A stretch of 18,820 nucleotides of DNA from UBA6182 sp964479585 (GTDB lineage: Bacteria > Bacillota_I > Bacilli_A > Erysipelotrichales > Erysipelotrichaceae): the NCBI GenBank assembly GCA_964479585.1, contig CAYZMP010000033.1:1-18820 (forward strand). The letters run 5' to 3'. Below are positions 12,739-18,820 of the stretch, piece after piece; the stretch's first letter is position 1; every line of letters starts with the position of its first letter. The position numbers and the translations under genes are program-made. Below the pieces are notes generated by a model. It did not search any database. It was not told the origin of the DNA and saw only the letters and a program-made list of their open reading frames with translations.

Positions 12739-13536
12739 TTAAATAAATAACAATAAACTTAATGCCATCACAGCCATTCCGCTAATTAAACCATATATCG
12801 AATGGTGATGATAGCCAAATTTTTCTGATGCTGGTAGTAACTCATCTAAACTAATAAACACCATAATTCCAGCGACCCCGGCAAACAAGACACCAAATAA
12901 AGTGTCTGATAAAAAAGGCATTAGTATTAAGTATCCAAAAAGTGCACCTAATGGTTCAGTTAGACCCGATGCAAAAGAATAAATGAATGCTTTTCTTTTT
13001 GAACCAGTCGCATAATAAATTGGAATTGATACCGCAATACCTTCAGGAATATTGTGTATCGCAATTGCTACAGCTACAGGAATGGCAATTGTCGGTTCTT
13101 GTAAAGCAGTAATAAAGGTTGCTAAGCCTTCAGGAAAGTTATGGATTGCAATTGCAATAGCAGTAAAGACACCCATACGCATTAAATTTTCTTTGCTTGG
13201 TGGGCTATCTATGTCTTCTACCTTATGAAGTTCATGAGGGTTTTCAGCTTTTGGAATAAATTTATCAATTAATGCTATCAATAACATTCCTCCAAAAAAT
13301 GATAAAACAGTAATCCAAGAACCAAATCGATCTCCATGTTCGGCAACTAATGATTCTTGTGCTTTGAAAAATATCTCCACCATGGAAACATAAATCATTA
13401 CTCCAGCAGAAAAACCAAGTGCTATGGACAAGAATTTCGTGTTTGTTGTCTTTGCGAAAAAAGCAATAAGGCTCCCAATACCGGTTGCTAAACCCGCGAA
13501 TAGCGTTAATAGAAACGCAAATAATACAGGATTCAT
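12739..13536 (-). CDS. ZIP-family divalent metal transporter, ZupT-like
   Basis: A 265-residue membrane protein with eight predicted transmembrane segments that imports zinc or other divalent metals into the cytoplasm. The two metal-site signatures of the family are complete: IHNFPEG (131-137) and IHNIPEG (160-166), on neighbouring helices, and the conserved SGLTEPLGA follows. The cytoplasmic loop at about 93-118 has scattered His, Glu and Asp (HELHKVEDIDS), typical of metal-sensing loops. A further histidine cluster, YHHHS, lies near the C-terminus. The start is supported by AAGGAG (plus-strand CTCCTT at 13543-13548). It is the only minus-strand gene in the window. Metal specificity (Zn, Fe or Mn) cannot be decided from sequence. 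Confidence 0.93.
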   Translation of the reverse strand: MNPVLFAFLLTLFAGLATGIGSLIAFFAKTTNTKFLSIALGFSAGVMIYVSMVEIFFKAQESLVAEHGDRFGSWITVLSFFGGMLLIALIDKFIPKAENPHELHKVEDIDSPPSKENLMRMGVFTAIAIAIHNFPEGLATFITALQEPTIAIPVAVAIAIHNIPEGIAVSIPIYYATGSKRKAFIYSFASGLTEPLGALFGYLILMPFLSDTLFGVLFAGVAGIMVFISLDELLPASEKFGYHHHSIYGLISGMAVMALSLLLFI

Positions 13537-13553
13537 AAAAAACTCCTTCTATA

Positions 13554-13559
13554 ATTATA
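13554..13559 (-). promoter_or_regulatory. -10 box for the ZIP transporter gene
   Basis: Minus-strand TATAAT ends 17 bases before the ATG at 13536. No good -35 is seen. AT-rich palindromes overlap it, but none fits a metalloregulator box that I can name. Confidence 0.5.
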
Positions 13560-13636
13560 ATTTTAATATCATCAAAAATCCTGTGACTAGTATATCAAAA
13601 AAAGGGTGAGGTTTCCACATGTACATACTTTAATGG

Positions 13637-13665
13637 TTGAATTAAGTTAGTTAACCTTATAAAAT
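13637..13665 (+). promoter_or_regulatory. Promoter for the HAD-pepF operon
   Basis: TTGAAT (13637-13642), 17-base spacer, TAAAAT (13660-13665). Predicted start near 13672 places an upstream in-frame ATG (13664) outside the transcript, supporting the ATG at 13688. Confidence 0.55.
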
Positions 13666-13687
13666 GAGTAATAGTGAGGTAAAAAAT

Positions 13688-14410
13688 ATGAATACAATAT
13701 TATTTGATTTGGATGGCACTTTATTGCCAATTGACATGGAAGCATTTGAAAATGTTTATTTTAAAGGCTTGGCAAAAAAATTTCATGATATTACAACCCA
13801 TGACAAATTAGCTTACATGGTTATGGAAAGCTTAAAAGAAATGGTTAACAATACAGATTTAATTACAAATGAAAAAGTATTTATGAAAAAGTTAGCTACT
13901 TTTTTAGATGAGCATGAGATACAAGAGTATGAAAAAAGGTTTTCTGATTTTTATATTCATGAGTTTGATGAATTAAAACAAGTAACCACACCAAATAAAC
14001 ACATCCAACAAGCAGTAATGACTTTAAAAGAAAAGGGGTATGATTTAATTGTCGCTACTAATCCAATGTTTCCAAAACTTGCTATTGAAAAAAGAATTCA
14101 ATGGGCTGGTTTTAATGTTAGTGATTTTAAATATGTAACTAGTTTTGAAAAAAATCATTACTGCAAGCCTCAGCTTGCGTACTATAAAGAAGTTCTTGAT
14201 CAAAACAACATTAAACCCAATCAATGCATGATGGTAGGAAATGATACTGTAGAAGATATGATTGCATCAAAACTAGGAATAACAACATTTCTAATTGATA
14301 ACCATATCATTGAAAGAGAGCAAGCCATCACACCAGATTATAGCGGTGACTATCAAGCATTTTATGCCTTTGCACAACAATTACCAATAATAGAAAAAGG
14401 AGAAAAATAA
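13688..14410 (+). CDS. HAD-superfamily hydrolase, phosphoglycolate-phosphatase/YjjG-like
   Basis: A 240-residue soluble HAD phosphatase. Motif I is DLDGT (D7, D9), motif II is VATNP (122-126, T124), motif III is K160 in CKPQLAYY and motif IV is GNDTVED (184-190), so it should be active. The helical cap between motifs I and II is of C1 type. Substrate is not predictable. GTGAGGT (13674-13680) is the ribosome binding site of the chosen start; the first residues MNTILFDLDG match the family better than the 8-residue longer form. It is followed by pepF after one base, with the pepF ribosome binding site in its 3' end, so both form an operon. Confidence 0.88.
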   Translation: MNTILFDLDGTLLPIDMEAFENVYFKGLAKKFHDITTHDKLAYMVMESLKEMVNNTDLITNEKVFMKKLATFLDEHEIQEYEKRFSDFYIHEFDELKQVTTPNKHIQQAVMTLKEKGYDLIVATNPMFPKLAIEKRIQWAGFNVSDFKYVTSFEKNHYCKPQLAYYKEVLDQNNIKPNQCMMVGNDTVEDMIASKLGITTFLIDNHIIEREQAITPDYSGDYQAFYAFAQQLPIIEKGEK

Positions 14411-14411
14411 T

Positions 14412-16178
14412 ATGGAATGGAGTTTAAAAGAATTATATGACAGTTTTGATTCTCAAATGTATCAAGACGATTTACAAAGCATTAAACAACTAGCAGTTGA
14501 AGTTGAAGAGTTCGCTCAACAAGAGTTAACCACCATTGAAAACAGTGTTGAAAAATGTGAGAAGGTTATTCGATTCAATGAGAAAGTTTCCTATCTTATT
14601 GTAAAGACAGCTACTTATGCTAGCTTAGTCAATGCTGCACAAGCTGATAATGAGCAATCGTTGTATTATTTAAATCATGTTCAAGAATTATCGAATGAGT
14701 TTGTAAAACCAAATGTTGCGTTTCAAATTTTTTTAAAACAAATTGATGATTTAGATGGAGTAATTCAATCTTCTGAGTTTCTTAAAAACTATGCATTCTA
14801 TTTGAAAGAGATCAAAGAAAAATCGAATTATTTATTAAGTGAAAAAGAAGAAATGCTTATCTCAAAAATGGTCATGAGTGGATCAACTGCGTGGTCAAAC
14901 TTACAAAATAAAATATCTTCTACATTAAATGTTGATATAGAGTTAGAAGGGGAGCTCAAACAGCTACCACTACCAGCAATAAGAAATCTTGCTTATCATA
15001 GTGACCCAATCGTAAGAAAAGCAGGGTATGATGCTGAAATGGTAGCATACAAGCAAATAGAGGAGTCATCTGCCGCAGCGATCAACGCCATTAAGGGCGA
15101 AGTAAACACATTAACAGCATGGCGTGGATATGATAGCGCTCTTGATGAAACTTTATTGAAGTCACGCTTAGACAAAGAATCATTAGATGCGATGCTAGTA
15201 GCTATTGAAGAAGCACTGCCTTCTTTTCATCAGTATTACAAACATAAAGCAAAACTACTTAATCACACAAATGGATTACCATTTTATGAACTGTTTGCCC
15301 CGATTAAAGAAACATCATTGACATACACTTATAAAGAAGCGATGGATTATATTATTAAGCAGTTTGGGACATTCTCTGATGAGCTTGCAGCATATACAAA
15401 ACATGCATATGATCATAAATGGTTGGATGTGACTCCAAGAGCTAAAAAACGTGGTGGTGCATTTTGTTCAAACATCCACCCTATAAAAGAAAGTAGAATT
15501 TTATCGAACTTTGACGGTAGTTTTTCTAACTTAACAACATTAGCGCATGAACTTGGTCATGGATATCATGGGTATCAATTAAAAGATGAATCCATATTAA
15601 ATAGTCGTTATCCAATGCCACTTGCAGAAACAGCGTCCATTTTCTGTGAAACAATCGTTATTAATGCTGCAAAAAACCAAGCAAGTGAGCAAGAGAAGAT
15701 TGCTATCTTAGAATCATCGATTTCAGATGCAGGACAAGTGATTGTTGATATTTATAGTCGTTATTTATTTGAAAGTTCAGTATTTGATAAACGAAAAGCA
15801 GGTGTATTATCGGTTAATCAGTTGAAAGAATTGATGATGGATGCACAAAAGAAAGCATATGGAGATGGTCTAGATCATGATGTGCTTCATCCATATATGT
15901 GGTTAAATAAACCACATTACTATAGTGCAGGATTAAGTTTTTATAATTTCCCATATGCCTTTGGTTTGTTGTTTTCAAAAGGATTGTATGCGCAATACTT
16001 AAATGAAAAAGAACGTTTTGTTGAGAAATACGATAGATTACTAAAAGCAACAGGTAAAAATAACATTAAAGATGTTGCGAAGATGGCGGATGTTGATATT
16101 AGTAATCCAGCATTTTTCAGACAGTCGCTAGAGTTGATCAAACAAGATATTGAAGAATTTATTGCTTTAACTAGTTAG
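14412..16178 (+). CDS. pepF: Oligoendopeptidase F, M3 family zinc metallopeptidase
   Basis: A 588-residue cytosolic peptidase that cleaves short peptides, feeding amino acid recycling. The zinc site is HELGH (379-383; H379, E380, H383), with E406 in AETASIFCET as third ligand, 27 residues after E380 as expected for M3 enzymes. The C-terminal substrate-binding pattern KPHYYSAGLSFYNFPYAFG, with its tyrosines, is also typical. The N-terminal helical half matches PepF (oligoendopeptidase F N-terminal domain) and full length is near the usual 600. No signal peptide. Ribosome binding site AAAGGAG (14396-14402) lies in the end of the upstream HAD gene. The operon ends with a terminator on its TAG stop codon. 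Confidence 0.95.
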   Translation: MEWSLKELYDSFDSQMYQDDLQSIKQLAVEVEEFAQQELTTIENSVEKCEKVIRFNEKVSYLIVKTATYASLVNAAQADNEQSLYYLNHVQELSNEFVKPNVAFQIFLKQIDDLDGVIQSSEFLKNYAFYLKEIKEKSNYLLSEKEEMLISKMVMSGSTAWSNLQNKISSTLNVDIELEGELKQLPLPAIRNLAYHSDPIVRKAGYDAEMVAYKQIEESSAAAINAIKGEVNTLTAWRGYDSALDETLLKSRLDKESLDAMLVAIEEALPSFHQYYKHKAKLLNHTNGLPFYELFAPIKETSLTYTYKEAMDYIIKQFGTFSDELAAYTKHAYDHKWLDVTPRAKKRGGAFCSNIHPIKESRILSNFDGSFSNLTTLAHELGHGYHGYQLKDESILNSRYPMPLAETASIFCETIVINAAKNQASEQEKIAILESSISDAGQVIVDIYSRYLFESSVFDKRKAGVLSVNQLKELMMDAQKKAYGDGLDHDVLHPYMWLNKPHYYSAGLSFYNFPYAFGLLFSKGLYAQYLNEKERFVEKYDRLLKATGKNNIKDVAKMADVDISNPAFFRQSLELIKQDIEEFIALTS

Positions 16179-16204
16179 CCTTGATTTTCAAGGCTTTTCT
16201 TTTC
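16177..16204 (+). terminator. Intrinsic terminator after pepF
   Basis: Stem AGCCTTG (16177-16183) and CAAGGCT (16189-16195), loop ATTTT, T-rich tail TTTTCTTTT. The stem overlaps the stop codon. Confidence 0.88.
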
Positions 16205-16234
16205 ACTATTTTAACAAAGCCATCTTTTATCTTG

Positions 16235-16243
16235 TGGTATAAT
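16235..16243 (+). promoter_or_regulatory. Extended -10 promoter for the BusR-like gene operon
   Basis: TGG-TATAAT (16235-16243) without a good -35. Start expected near 16250. Confidence 0.65.
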
Positions 16244-16270
16244 ATCTCTAAATGATAAAGGGGTTGAGCG

Positions 16271-16906
16271 ATGGTAGAAGATAGAAAGAAAATGCGATCG
16301 CCTGCATATGCTCAAATAGCATTGGACATTGCATCTAGAATAGCTCGAGGCGAGTTAAAAGAAAATTCAAAAGTTTCTGGTCGCTCGACGATGTCTAGTG
16401 AGTACGGAGTATCTCCAGAAACAATACGTCGAGCAATGATTTTACTTGAGCAAACGGGTATTGTGCATGTCGTAGAAAAAAGTGGTGTTTTTATACAATC
16501 GAAAGAGAAAGCATTAACATATCTTCAACAGTATTCTTATGATACAGGAGTAGAAATGTTAAAAGAAGATTTAAAAGATGCTTTTCGACGTAAAAATGAC
16601 ATTGAATATGAAATACAAAGAATCGTTGAGCAAATACTTGAGTTATCAAGTAGATTTAAAAACATTGATCCCCTAAATAAGTTTGAAATTGTAATACCCG
16701 AAACTAGTTGGTTAATAAATCAATCGTTAAAGAGTGTTGGGTTTTATCAAAAAACATATGCAACAGTTATTGCAATTAAACGAGATCATAAACTGATTGC
16801 TTCACCCGATCCACAGTTACAGTTTAAAAAGGATGATGTGTTAGTACTTGTTGGGCCTATCGATAGTATTGACATTGTAAGGCAATTTGTAGAGAATAAG
16901 GAGTAA
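16271..16906 (+). CDS. BusR-like regulator: GntR helix-turn-helix plus RCK_C (TrkA-C) domain
   Basis: A 211-residue cytosolic transcription factor with the rare domain order of BusR. Residues about 10-78 are a GntR-type winged helix (YAQIALDIASRIARGEL, then YGVSPETIRRAMILLE). A coiled-coil lies at about 95-130, and the RCK_C/TrkA-C ligand domain at about 138-211 (FEIVIPETSWLINQSL, ending DDVLVLVGPIDSIDIV). In lactic streptococci, BusR binds cyclic di-AMP through RCK_C and represses osmolyte (betaine) or potassium uptake genes. The length agrees with BusR (about 205-211). The busAB transporter is not here; the gene is instead followed, after 41 bases and on the same strand, by a papain-like protein and an MFS transporter, which may be its targets. 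Ribosome binding site AAAGGGG is at 16257-16263. The domain call is strong; c-di-AMP binding is inferred. Confidence 0.88.
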   Translation: MVEDRKKMRSPAYAQIALDIASRIARGELKENSKVSGRSTMSSEYGVSPETIRRAMILLEQTGIVHVVEKSGVFIQSKEKALTYLQQYSYDTGVEMLKEDLKDAFRRKNDIEYEIQRIVEQILELSSRFKNIDPLNKFEIVIPETSWLINQSLKSVGFYQKTYATVIAIKRDHKLIASPDPQLQFKKDDVLVLVGPIDSIDIVRQFVENKE

Positions 16907-16914
16907 TAATATTT

Positions 16915-16943
16915 TTAATAAGGGGTTATTAAATTAAGGGGTT
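16915..16943 (+). repeat. Small hairpin and AAGGGGTT direct repeat before the papain-like gene
   Basis: TTAATAA (16915-16921) and TTATTAA (16926-16932) form a weak stem around a GGGG loop. The 8-mer AAGGGGTT occurs at 16920-16927 and again at 16936-16943, where it is the ribosome binding site of the next gene (ATG at 16948). It could tune translation or be incidental. Confidence 0.4.
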
Positions 16944-16947
16944 TTTT

Positions 16948-17532
16948 ATGGAAGTTTTTATTGTTTTTTCTAAAACAGGAACATGGCTTTCGAGAGTACT
17001 TTCAAAAGCAGGTAACTTTAAATACATGCATTCTTCGATAAGTTTTATAGAAGACTTATCCATCATGTATTCTTTTGGTCGTATTAAGCCAAGAAATCCA
17101 CTTATTGGAGGATTTGTCAAAGAGAGTATTAATTCTGGAGTGTACCAGTTTTCAAAGAAGAATGAAATCAAAGTATATAAAATGAAAATTTCTTCTGAAC
17201 AGGCTAATCAACTTAAAGAAGAAATTAATCGCTTTGAAAACCAAGCACGGATGTACCATTATAATTTTCTTGGATTAGTTTTTATTCCTTTTAAGATTAA
17301 GTATGTTCGTAAACACTATTACTTCTGCTCTCAATTTATTACTGAGTTATTAATGAAAATCGCAATATTAGATCAAAGTATTTCTCCTGAATGGACTAGT
17401 CCAAAAGACTTAATAGATTATTTGGATTTAGAAATGGTGTTTGAAGGCTATATTGTTGACTATCCACCATTACGCAAAGATAATAAAAGTAACGTTGAAG
17501 AGATACATAACTATCCTTCCATAAATAGATAG
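16948..17532 (+). CDS. YiiX-like permuted papain-fold (NlpC/P60 superfamily) protein
   Basis: A 194-residue protein. The N-terminal YMHSSISFIED with H28 and the later YYFCSQFITELL with C127 give the His-before-Cys order of circularly permuted NlpC/P60 or YiiX-like enzymes. MYSFGR between them is also family-typical. Such proteins hydrolyse or transfer amide or thioester bonds, some on lipids or cell-wall peptides. No signal peptide or lipobox is visible, so an intracellular substrate is expected unless it is exported unusually. It lies between a BusR-like regulator and an MFS transporter (13-base gap) and is probably co-transcribed with both. Specific function is unknown; the fold assignment rests on the two motifs. 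Confidence 0.7.
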   Translation: MEVFIVFSKTGTWLSRVLSKAGNFKYMHSSISFIEDLSIMYSFGRIKPRNPLIGGFVKESINSGVYQFSKKNEIKVYKMKISSEQANQLKEEINRFENQARMYHYNFLGLVFIPFKIKYVRKHYYFCSQFITELLMKIAILDQSISPEWTSPKDLIDYLDLEMVFEGYIVDYPPLRKDNKSNVEEIHNYPSINR

Positions 17533-17545
17533 AAGAGGAAAGAAT

Positions 17546-18778
17546 ATGAAATTTACAAAGTCGGAGAAGAGTTGGATTTTGTACGATGTGGCAAACTCAG
17601 CATTCATTTTGATTGTCACTGCAACAATCCCTATTTACTTTCGTTCAATCGCATCAGAAGCAGGAGTGGCTGACAACGTCATTACCGCATGGTTTAGTGG
17701 CGCAACATCTGTTGCTGTATTAACACTTGCACTTATGGCACCAGTATTAGGGGCAATAGCGGATTATCGTGGAATGAAGAAGAAAATGTTTGCACTATTT
17801 TTAGGTATTGGCTTATTGGGTGGATTATCATTAGCGGTAACCACACAATGGCAAGCATTTGTTATTATGTTTATTCTTGCTAGAGTAGGTTATTCAGCAT
17901 GTAATGTATTTTATGATTCAATGTTAATTGATGTTACTACCGATGATAGGATGGATGTTATATCTGCTCATGGTTATGCATGGGGATACATAGGAAGTAC
18001 TATTCCTTTTATTGTTGGATTAGCATTAATATTATTGACACCTTTTGGTCTTGATGTAGCTACTGCTACGAGAATTTCGTTTGTACTAACTATTTTATGG
18101 TGGGGTTTATTGACAATTCCATTATTTAAAGATGTTAAACAAGTGTATGCACTTGAACGTCAACCAAAGATAGTGAATACATCATTTAAACGTGTCTTTG
18201 TTACATTAAAGAAAATATATAAAGATAAACCATTGTTTTACTACATCCTAGGCTATTTTATGTACATTAATGGTGTGTACACGATTATGAGCCAAGCCAC
18301 AAACTTTGGTGGTGAAATTGGAATTGATCAAAATTTAATGATTGTTGCTTTATTGGCAACGCAGTTTGTAGCATTTCCTTTTGCTATCCTTGCGGGTAAA
18401 CTTGCTCGAAAGTATGGACCATTGAAATTAATTAAATTTTATATGCTTGTATATATTTTTGTCGCAATATTTGGCTTTCAACTTTCACAAGCTTGGGAGT
18501 TTTGGTTATTAGCCATCGTTGTTGGTATGGCTCAAGGTGGAATTCAAGCACTATCGCGTTCTTACTATGGTCGATTGGTACCGAAAAACGAATCCAATGA
18601 ATATTTTGGTTTCTTTGACATCTTTGGTAAATTTTCTGATGCTATCGGACCGGCATTTATTACCGTTTCAGCCTTGGTCTTTGGTAATGCAAGACCTGGA
18701 ATATTAGCTCTCATTATCTTATTTGTTGGTGGTTACATCATGATTAATAAAGTCGATAAACTAATTAGGGGCCTATAA
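17546..18778 (+). CDS. MFS transporter, UMF1 family
   Basis: A 410-residue membrane protein with about twelve transmembrane segments in two halves and a central cytoplasmic loop near residues 200-230. Family signatures of the UMF1/Atg22-like branch are SWILYDVANSAF (9-20) at the N-terminus and LSRSYYGRLVPK followed by EYFGFFDIFGKF in the second half. Fungal relatives export amino acids from the vacuole, while bacterial substrates are largely unknown. RBS GAGGAAAG lies at 17535-17542. It is the last gene of the BusR-like operon, which suggests the transported compound may be an osmolyte, amino acid or cell-wall component under c-di-AMP control; this is inference. No strong terminator is visible before the window ends. 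Confidence 0.9.
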   Translation: MKFTKSEKSWILYDVANSAFILIVTATIPIYFRSIASEAGVADNVITAWFSGATSVAVLTLALMAPVLGAIADYRGMKKKMFALFLGIGLLGGLSLAVTTQWQAFVIMFILARVGYSACNVFYDSMLIDVTTDDRMDVISAHGYAWGYIGSTIPFIVGLALILLTPFGLDVATATRISFVLTILWWGLLTIPLFKDVKQVYALERQPKIVNTSFKRVFVTLKKIYKDKPLFYYILGYFMYINGVYTIMSQATNFGGEIGIDQNLMIVALLATQFVAFPFAILAGKLARKYGPLKLIKFYMLVYIFVAIFGFQLSQAWEFWLLAIVVGMAQGGIQALSRSYYGRLVPKNESNEYFGFFDIFGKFSDAIGPAFITVSALVFGNARPGILALIILFVGGYIMINKVDKLIRGL

Positions 18779-18820
18779 AGTTTGTAGGGGTTCACAAGAA
18801 ATAACCCTTTAAAGTTTGTA
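18776..18820. repeat. 11-bp direct repeat flanking a weak hairpin at the window end
   Basis: TAAAGTTTGTA occurs at 18776-18786 (overlapping the MFS stop codon) and again at 18810-18820, 34 bases apart. Between them GGGTT (18788-18792) and AACCC (18803-18807) can pair as a weak stem. The second copy touches the window end, so it cannot be seen whether the repeat continues. Confidence 0.5.

Noticed and set aside
13537..13570. Zur, Fur or MntR operator before the ZIP gene
   Set aside because: The ATAATTAT-type palindromes are what AT-rich -10 regions produce by chance and do not fit a consensus I can name.
13664..13688. Longer HAD product starting at an ATG at 13664
   Set aside because: This ATG overlaps the predicted -10 box; the ATG at 13688 has the ribosome binding site and the conserved N-terminus.
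16904..16948. Terminator separating the BusR-like gene from the papain-like gene
   Set aside because: The hairpin at 16915-16932 is pure A-T around a GGGG loop and is not followed directly by a T-run, so it is too weak to call a terminator.
1..18820. Mycoplasma-type code with TGA read as tryptophan
   Set aside because: The DAK2-DegV gene, the first HAD gene and glpP end in TGA at the expected family length, the last two right at terminators, and tryptophans are TGG.
18776..18820. CRISPR array at the window end
   Set aside because: Only two 11-base copies 34 bases apart, no palindromic repeat of usual size and no cas genes.

Overview
The window is AT-rich DNA from a member of the Bacillota, probably close to the free-living relatives of the Mollicutes (Acholeplasma, Haloplasma or Izemoplasma-like lineages). 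This placement is an inference. It rests on low GC, a mycoplasma-type glycerol-3-phosphate oxidase, HrcA/CIRCE heat-shock control, a BusR-type c-di-AMP regulator and a FakA-FakB-like fusion. TGA is used as a real stop (several genes end with it), so the standard bacterial code applies, not the Mycoplasma/Spiroplasma code.

Layout. 1-60: hairpins that may be the edge of an IS200/IS605-type element. 127-3055: a translationally coupled three-gene lipid-themed operon (DAK2-DegV fusion, DUF1295, DUF2177). 3129-6781: oxidative pentose phosphate operon (gnd-zwf) plus a HAD phosphatase. 6896-8613: glycerol-3-phosphate oxidase (glpO) and the antiterminator glpP, with elaborate RNA structure before each gene. 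8670-9266: Frm2-like nitroreductase. 9384-9788: small heat-shock protein behind two CIRCE operators. 9857-10393: SWIM zinc-finger protein. 10452-11381: manA. 11452-11886: dps. 12106-12711: AhpD/CMD-like protein with hydrophobic C-terminus. 12739-13536 (minus): ZIP metal transporter. 13688-16178: HAD hydrolase plus oligoendopeptidase F. 16271-18778: BusR-like regulator, permuted papain-like protein and a UMF1-family MFS transporter. There is no gene-free stretch over 300 bases; the longest gap is about 220 bases (11887-12105) and holds a terminator and a promoter.

How the genes fit together. Much of the region is carbon flow and redox protection. The gnd/zwf pair makes NADPH and GlpO would make H2O2 from glycerol-3-phosphate. 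A nitroreductase, Dps and an AhpD-like protein lie nearby as plausible protective functions. Transcription units are packed tightly. Nearly every unit ends in an intrinsic terminator, and some promoters overlap the terminator of the gene before. Five promoters place the -10 box 17 or 18 bases before the start codon, which predicts leaders of only about 12 bases. The genes that break this rule most strongly (glpO and hsp20) are the ones with visible regulatory structure in a long leader.

Nothing here is clearly a wholly new system such as a defence island or CRISPR locus. The strongest leads are the glpO-glpP RNA architecture, including a promoter sitting in the loop of a ribosome-binding-site-sequestering hairpin, the CIRCE element that doubles as a terminator, the BusR-linked operon and the compact promoter rule.
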